Positions 6,927-9,966 of a stretch of DNA of 9,966 bases are shown piece after piece. Position 1 is the first letter of the stretch; the number at the start of each line of letters is the position of its first letter. The notes beneath the pieces are model-generated. The model saw nothing but the letters and a program-made list of their open reading frames with translations, did no database searches and was not told where the DNA came from. The translations under genes and the position numbers were made by a program. This stretch comes from an uncultured Clostridium sp. Its GTDB lineage: Bacteria; Bacillota; Clostridia; Lachnospirales; Anaerotignaceae. The stretch lies in NCBI GenBank assembly GCA_947246775.1, contig CAMXTM010000054.1, positions 1-9,966 on the forward strand, given 5' to 3'.

Positions 6927-7882
6927 ATACAGTTATTATAGATGGTTTGTCCTTTACATTGCCACTTTTTATTATGGCAATCGGCGGTATTTATAGCGAA
7001 AGAAGTGGCATTACAAATTTAGCACTAGAAGGATTGCAAGGATTTGGAGCATTTGTAGGAGCATTAGCAGCAGTTTTATTTGCAAGCCGTTTTTCTGCGG
7101 ATTCCCAAGTACCCTACTATCTTGCTATGATTTTTGCAGTAATAGGTGGTATTGCCTACTCTGCTGTACACGCATTACTTTGTATTAAATTTAAAGCAAA
7201 TCAAGTTATTAGTGGTGTAGTTATCAATATTTTAGCAATGGCATTGACTGCATTTTTGACAAAACAAGTCAATAAAGCAGTATTTGGCGCACCATCTGAT
7301 AAATTTGTACTGGGTGTTTCCTCCCGTTGGACAGTACCAGTGATTTCGGATATTCCTGTATTAGGTGCTGTTTTTACCAATATCTATCCTTTTGAAATTA
7401 TTATTGTAGTAATTGCTGTGATGGCATGGTATTTGCTTTATCAAACAAAATATGGATTGCATTTGAGAGCCTGCGGCGATAATCCCCATGCAGTTGATGC
7501 TGCTGGTATTGATGTGGCAAAAGTACGCTTTGTTGCGGTGCTGATGTCTGGAGCATTGTCTGGGCTTGCAGGAATTAGTTTTGCTTATTCCATTTCTGCT
7601 AATTTTTCTTCTGCAATTTATGTAGGATATGGTTATCTCGCGATAGCAGCATTGATATTTGGAAATTGGAAAATATTCCCTACTTTGGGAGCGTGTTTGT
7701 TATTTGGTTTTGCACGTTCTGGCGGCTATAAAGTGGTACAAATGCTGCAAATGCCAAGTAGCTATTCTGATTTGGTTATGATATTGCCTTATGCACTGAC
7801 CTTGCTTTTGTTGGTGTTCTTCTCAAAACATAATCAGTCACCTAGAGCATTGGGAGAAATTTATGATAAAGGAAAGAGATAA
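6923..7882 (+). CDS. Nucleoside ABC importer permease subunit 2 (NupQ-like)
   Basis: The second BPD_transp_2 membrane subunit (319 aa). Landmarks are SERSGITNLALEG (25-37), FKANQVISGVVINILA (90-105), the coupling-loop segment CGDNPHAVDAAGI (184-196) followed by SGALSGLAG (209-217), and a short basic C-terminus ending SPRALGEIYDKGKR, as in NupQ/YufQ-type proteins. Hydrophobic segments alternate along nearly the full length (about 8-22, 38-54, 66-86, 95-113, 157-173, 202-224, 234-262, 284-300). It starts in an ATGA overlap at 6923-6926 with AAAGGAGG at 6908-6915, and it is the last gene of the operon. No hairpin follows within the first 80 bp; the stem-loop at 7964-8012 is the first candidate terminator. 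Confidence 0.92.
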   Translation: MNTVIIDGLSFTLPLFIMAIGGIYSERSGITNLALEGLQGFGAFVGALAAVLFASRFSADSQVPYYLAMIFAVIGGIAYSAVHALLCIKFKANQVISGVVINILAMALTAFLTKQVNKAVFGAPSDKFVLGVSSRWTVPVISDIPVLGAVFTNIYPFEIIIVVIAVMAWYLLYQTKYGLHLRACGDNPHAVDAAGIDVAKVRFVAVLMSGALSGLAGISFAYSISANFSSAIYVGYGYLAIAALIFGNWKIFPTLGACLLFGFARSGGYKVVQMLQMPSSYSDLVMILPYALTLLLLVFFSKHNQSPRALGEIYDKGKR

Positions 7883-7923
7883 TAAAATAGAAAATTGTGT
7901 AGAAGTTGTAAGTGAAAAGAGAC

Positions 7924-7952
7924 TTTACAAATATGATTTTCAATGATATACT
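7924..7952 (+). promoter_or_regulatory. Strong sigma-A promoter for the putative antitoxin RNA
   Basis: TTTACA (7924-7929) and TATACT (7947-7952) are separated by exactly 17 bp. No protein-coding gene follows on the plus strand until after 8250, so the product is expected to be an untranslated RNA starting near 7959. It points towards the toxin gene on the opposite strand. Confidence 0.65.
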
Positions 7953-7958
7953 AGATAT

Positions 7959-8012
7959 AAATAAGGTGACCGTTGCCTTTCGCCAAAGGCGTTAAGACGG
8001 TTAGCCTCTTTT
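7959..8012 (+). ncRNA. Putative type I antitoxin RNA (5' part; 3' end uncertain)
   Basis: The RNA is predicted from the promoter just upstream. It begins with AAGGUGACCGU (7963-7973), then a GC-rich hairpin (GCCUUU/AAAGGC, 7975-7980 and 7985-7990, loop CGCC), then CGGUUAGCCUC (7998-8008). Two outcomes are possible. It may stop at the U-run at 8009-8012, giving an RNA of about 50 nt complementary to the 3' end of the toxin mRNA. Or it may read on into 8052-8135, making a longer cis-antisense RNA that covers the toxin coding region. The 5' blocks are the same as those at the 5' end of the toxin mRNA. The role as antitoxin is inferred from layout, not from a recognised RNA family. Confidence 0.5.
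7964..8012 (+). terminator. Two-part stem-loop followed by a short T-run
   Basis: The outer stem pairs 7964-7973 with 7997-8007 (AGG, then TGACCGT, against ACGGTTA, then CCT, with a bulged G at 8004). The inner stem pairs 7975-7980 with 7985-7990 around CGCC. CTTTTAT follows. It could end the transporter operon 80-130 bp after its last gene, end the short antisense RNA, or, read from the minus strand, form the 3' structure of the toxin mRNA (weaker U-run there). Confidence 0.5.
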
Positions 8013-8051
8013 ATAAGTTGTTTAGCAAATAACTGCCAAACTAGCTAAGAG

Positions 8052-8135
8052 CTAATAGGACTTAAAGTCGAGAATTAAGATGACTAATGTAGCAAATGCT
8101 ATCATTAAATAAAGTGTTTCATATGTAGTCATCAT
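8052..8135 (-). CDS. Small holin-like type I toxin (27 aa)
   Basis: A 27-codon gene starting at ATG 8135-8133 (a second ATG follows directly at 8132) and ending TAG at 8054-8052. The peptide begins MMTTYETLYLMIAFATLV, continues as an unbroken hydrophobic helix and ends LDFKSY, giving a single membrane span at about residues 6-22. The pattern TTYETLxLMIAFATLVxLIL is that of the putative holin-like toxin family (Hol_Tox) of Firmicutes, small membrane peptides thought to act as type I toxins. Evidence that it is a real gene: a near-perfect Shine-Dalgarno sequence AAGGAGGTGAT (8149-8139) at proper spacing, a consensus promoter (8197-8225), and an opposing promoter on the other strand. It is slightly shorter than typical members and has one basic residue near the C-terminus. 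Toxicity is inferred from family. Confidence 0.82.
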   Translation of the reverse strand: MMTTYETLYLMIAFATLVILILDFKSY

Positions 8136-8142
8136 AATATCA

Positions 8143-8161
8143 CCTCCTTCCAAACTGGAGG
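8143..8161 (-). promoter_or_regulatory. Hairpin sequestering the toxin Shine-Dalgarno sequence
   Basis: In the toxin mRNA CCUCC (8161-8157) can pair with GGAGG (8147-8143), the core of the Shine-Dalgarno sequence, across a 9-nt loop; a second CCUCC at 8165-8161 offers an alternative partner. A structure of this kind would limit translation unless the leader is refolded or processed, as is usual for type I toxins. Confidence 0.5.
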
Positions 8162-8189
8162 GAGGCTAACCGCCCATTACGGTCACCTT
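8162..8189 (-). repeat. 5' leader module of the toxin mRNA, inverted copy of 7963-8008
   Basis: On the minus strand AAGGTGACCGT (8189-8179), a 6-nt spacer and CGGTTAGCCTC (8172-8162) repeat perfectly the two 11-bp blocks at 7963-7973 and 7998-8008 of the plus strand, where the spacer is 24 nt. The blocks themselves fold into a hairpin (ACCG/CGGT core). A three-codon ATG-GGC-GGT-TAG mini-ORF (8177-8166) lies across the spacer. Confidence 0.8.
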
Positions 8190-8196
8190 GTTATGC

Positions 8197-8225
8197 ATTA
8201 TAGCATAATATATAATACGTTTCAA
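8197..8225 (-). promoter_or_regulatory. Consensus sigma-A promoter of the toxin gene
   Basis: On the minus strand TTGAAA (8225-8220) and a perfect TATAAT (8202-8197) are separated by 17 bp. The predicted start is at about 8189-8191, that is at the first base of the AAGGTGACCGT block. The -10 box is exactly framed by the inverted repeat TTATGC (8191-8196) and GCATAA (8203-8208). Confidence 0.85.
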
Positions 8226-8250
8226 CAAAATTTTACAGCTATTCCGATTT

Positions 8251-8883
8251 TTATAGTTGTTTTGCGAGTGTAGCAAGTTCTTTTGCAGCTTGGGCAACCT
8301 CTTTTTGAGCGAACAGAGCAGAAACCACAGCAACGCCATCTACACCGCTATTTTTTAGTTGTAATATATTTTGTGCGTTGATACCACCAATTGCTACCAC
8401 AGGAATCTCGACAGCAGAGCAAATTTGTTGCAATGTTTCAAAGGAAACCTCACTAGCGTCTAATTTTGTGGAAGTGCTAAAGACAGCACCTACACCCAAA
8501 TAATCAGCGCCATTTTTTTGTGCAGAAAGTGCTTGTTCTACTGTCTGTACAGAAACACCAATGATTTTATTTTGTCCCAATTTTTGGCGCACTTGTCCTG
8601 CTTCCATATCTTTTTGTCCCACATGAACACCATCAGCATCAATTGCAATTGCAATATCCACATTATCATTTACAACAAAAGGAATATGATATTTATCCGT
8701 TATTTTTTTCACCTTTTGAGCCTGCTCTAAAAAGGCATTATAATCTAGTTCTTTTTCTCTTATTTGTACAAATGTTGCACCACCTTGTATTGCCTGTTCG
8801 ACTTGATTTTCCAATGTTTGCCCATTTAGCCAAGTACGGTCTGTGACAGCATAAACAAGCATAGTTTTTCTATCTACTTTCAA
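8251..8883 (-). CDS. thiE: Thiamine-phosphate synthase ThiE
   Basis: Joins HMP-pyrophosphate and hydroxyethylthiazole phosphate to make thiamine phosphate in the cytoplasm, the last condensation step of thiamine synthesis and salvage. A (beta/alpha)8 protein of 210 aa, normal for the family. Motifs numbered from the chosen start: YAVTDR (11-16), FVQIREK (38-44), VVNDN (70-74), DGVHVGQKD (84-92), GVGAVFSTSTK (130-140, pyrophosphate loop), VVAIGGI (162-168) and GVDGVAVVSA (180-189). The start is TTG at 8883-8881: AAGGAGG lies 8 nt upstream and the family N-terminus begins here. An in-frame ATG at 8934 would add 17 residues inside the thiM reading region without a ribosome binding site. The gene overlaps the end of thiM by 14 nt, indicating translational coupling. 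No clear terminator follows before the toxin promoter, so some thiE transcription may run into the toxin gene. Confidence 0.95.
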   Translation of the reverse strand: MKVDRKTMLVYAVTDRTWLNGQTLENQVEQAIQGGATFVQIREKELDYNAFLEQAQKVKKITDKYHIPFVVNDNVDIAIAIDADGVHVGQKDMEAGQVRQKLGQNKIIGVSVQTVEQALSAQKNGADYLGVGAVFSTSTKLDASEVSFETLQQICSAVEIPVVAIGGINAQNILQLKNSGVDGVAVVSALFAQKEVAQAAKELATLAKQL

Positions 8884-9673
8884 TTTTACAACCTCCTTGT
8901 AGTGTTTCATCATCCAACTTACTAATTTCATCAATCAAATGCATACGAAAACTAGAAGTACCAGAACATTTTTGGAAAGCTAATTCGCCGCAGTAACCCA
9001 TAGCAGAAACGGCACAAACGGTTGCTTGTAGTATATCATTTTTATTTGCAGCACAATAAGCCGCTATCATAGCAGTAAGCATACAGCCTGTACCAGTAAT
9101 TTTAGACATCATAGCATGACCATTGCGGATAATATATGCCTTGTTGCTATCTGCAACAATATCTATTGCACCTGTAATGGCAATGACAGCACCTGTTTTT
9201 TGGCTCAACTGCTTTGCAAAGGAAATAGCTTGGTCAATGTTGTCTTCTGTTACAGCATCGCTGATGTCAGCATCAACGCCCTTTGTTGTTCCGCTTCCTT
9301 GATATACTGTTTTGATTTCTGAAATATTTCCTCTTATAACAGAAAATTTGACTTGCTCCAACAGTTGTAATGTTGTTTGGGTACGCAATTTTGTTGCGCC
9401 TGCGCCAACAGGGTCAAGTACAACCACATTGCCGATAGCATTTGCTTTTTTGCCTGCCAATACCATAGATTCAATGGTTCTGGCATTGAGTGTGCCAATG
9501 TTAATCACTGTGCCATTGCAAACAGATGTAATTTCTTCTGCTTCTTGTGCATCGTCTGCCATAATGGGAGAACCACCACAGGCTAACAGTACATTAGCAA
9601 CATCATTTACTGTAACATAGTTTGTAATGCAGTGTATTAGAGGTGTTTGTTTTTTTACATTTGATATTATCAT
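8870..9673 (-). CDS. thiM: Hydroxyethylthiazole kinase ThiM
   Basis: Phosphorylates 4-methyl-5-(2-hydroxyethyl)thiazole with ATP, a thiamine salvage step that supplies ThiE. A ribokinase-like fold of 267 aa, the usual length. Motifs: PLIHCITNYVTVNDVAN (11-27, substrate binding), GGSPIMADD (33-41), INIGTL (57-62), VVLDPVGAGAT (84-94), IRGNISEI (113-120), AITGAIDIV (165-173) and KITGTGCMLTA (191-201), which carries the catalytic Cys197 and the anion-hole glycines. The start at 9673 is supported by TAGGAGGG 8 nt upstream. It forms an operon with thiE. A thiD-like HMP kinase, often the third member, is not present in the window. Confidence 0.96.
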   Translation of the reverse strand: MIISNVKKQTPLIHCITNYVTVNDVANVLLACGGSPIMADDAQEAEEITSVCNGTVINIGTLNARTIESMVLAGKKANAIGNVVVLDPVGAGATKLRTQTTLQLLEQVKFSVIRGNISEIKTVYQGSGTTKGVDADISDAVTEDNIDQAISFAKQLSQKTGAVIAITGAIDIVADSNKAYIIRNGHAMMSKITGTGCMLTAMIAAYCAANKNDILQATVCAVSAMGYCGELAFQKCSGTSSFRMHLIDEISKLDDETLQGGCKIESR

Positions 9674-9706
9674 AGTATTTCCCTCCTAAATATCATACTA
9701 AAAACC

Positions 9707-9735
9707 AGAATAGCATAAAAATACAAAATTTGCAA
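9707..9735 (-). promoter_or_regulatory. Candidate sigma-A promoter of thiM-thiE
   Basis: On the minus strand TTGCAA (9735-9730) and TATTCT (9712-9707) are separated by 17 bp, 33 bp upstream of the thiM ATG. The -35 box lies inside a perfect inverted repeat, AATTTG (9727-9732) and CAAATT (9736-9741). That repeat also touches the stop codon of the recombinase fragment. No TPP riboswitch is present between this promoter and thiM. Confidence 0.5.
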
Positions 9736-9739
9736 CAAA

Positions 9740-9966
9740 TTAAGGCATCATATTGGGCAAATTGCTACAATTTTTATGTTTTTGGCAAAGAACAAAAGTC
9801 TCATAGGAAATAATTGCTTCATGGGTATTTTGCACAATAATCCAATCATTTTGAGGTACAGCACACACTTTTTTATGTTTATAACTAATTTTATTTTCTT
9901 TATTTTGCACCATATGCCCTATGTATACCGCATTGTGGAGTATGTTCCTTATGGTGGAGGGTGACC
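9740..9966 (-). pseudogene. C-terminal fragment of a large serine recombinase (TndX-like), probable mobile-element remnant
   Basis: An open frame without a start enters from the right edge and gives 74 residues before TAA at 9742-9740. It reads SPSTIRNILHNAVYIGHMVQ, then NKISYKHKKV and VPQNDWIIVQNTHEAIIS, then YETF. This is the signature of the 'Recombinase' domain of large serine recombinases (Tn4451 TndX and conjugative-element family): S-S-T-I-x-N-I-L-x-N-x-x-Y-x-G-x-x-V-Q, SYK-x-KK, W-I-x-V-x-x-T-H-E-x-I-I. Full-length proteins continue with a zinc ribbon and a coiled-coil tail; here the frame stops about 14 residues after that motif. I therefore read it as 3'-truncated and probably inactive. 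The catalytic serine domain would lie outside the window and cannot be judged. Confidence 0.75.

Noticed and set aside
7963..8189. The 227-bp inverted-repeat unit as a miniature transposon (MITE)
   Set aside because: No target-site duplication is visible on the flanks, and the repeats coincide with the transcript starts of two inward promoters, which explains them as leader modules.
8870..8934. thiE start at ATG 8934
   Set aside because: No ribosome binding site there, it lies within thiM, and the TTG at 8883 has an ideal site and fits the family N-terminus.
9776..9964. 62-codon plus-strand ORF at the right edge
   Set aside because: The opposite strand in the same place encodes clear serine recombinase motifs; the plus-strand frame has no ribosome binding site and is a shadow.
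9674..9966. TPP riboswitch upstream of thiM
   Set aside because: None of the conserved TPP aptamer blocks was found, and most of the stretch is recombinase coding sequence.
1..9966. CRISPR array, tRNA or rRNA genes
   Set aside because: No regularly spaced repeats of CRISPR length and no tRNA cloverleaf or rRNA sequence were seen on either strand by eye; a tool scan was not possible.

Overview
The window is A+T-rich DNA from a low-GC Gram-positive bacterium, most likely an anaerobic member of the Clostridia. The reasons are strong GGAGG-type ribosome binding sites, sigma-A-like promoters, a lipobox lipoprotein, secreted proteins with copper-amine-oxidase-N-like (stalk-type) domains, a BMP-family nucleoside ABC transporter, a holin-like type I toxin and a TndX-like serine recombinase remnant. 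The species cannot be fixed from the sequence.

Layout. (1) 1-2714, minus strand: three genes for exported proteins of unknown function. A 406-aa protein (1494-2714) has its own promoter and terminator. It is followed by a separately promoted pair: a 391-aa protein (125-1300) and, 17 bp further on, the first 35 codons of another exported protein (1-107) whose signal peptide starts with the same 21 nucleotides. (2) 2996-7882, plus strand: a complete four-gene BMP-type ABC importer, made of a lipoprotein, a double-NBD ATPase and two BPD_transp_2 permeases. An intrinsic terminator follows the lipoprotein gene, and the three later genes are tightly coupled (two ATGA overlaps). The probable substrate is ribonucleosides. 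(3) 7883-8250: a spacer that is not empty. It holds a 27-codon hydrophobic holin-like toxin gene on the minus strand with a consensus promoter and a near-perfect Shine-Dalgarno sequence. A strong promoter on the plus strand faces it and drives a structured RNA, the expected layout of a type I toxin-antitoxin locus. Both transcripts begin with the same two 11-nt blocks, so the DNA carries a split 22-bp inverted repeat at its ends. (4) 8251-9673, minus strand: thiM-thiE, a thiamine salvage pair that overlaps by 14 nt; thiE starts at a TTG codon. (5) 9740-9966, minus strand: the C-terminal piece of a large serine recombinase, read through the window edge and lacking the usual zinc-ribbon tail, so probably a relic of a mobile element.

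How the genes work together. The ABC importer would bring in purine or pyrimidine nucleosides. ThiM phosphorylates hydroxyethylthiazole, and ThiE joins it to HMP-PP to make thiamine phosphate; no HMP kinase (thiD) is visible, so HMP-PP must come from elsewhere. The least expected content is the small toxin-antitoxin locus in the 3' spacer between the converging transporter and thiamine operons. The recombinase relic just upstream of thiM suggests that this flank has been rearranged by a mobile element.
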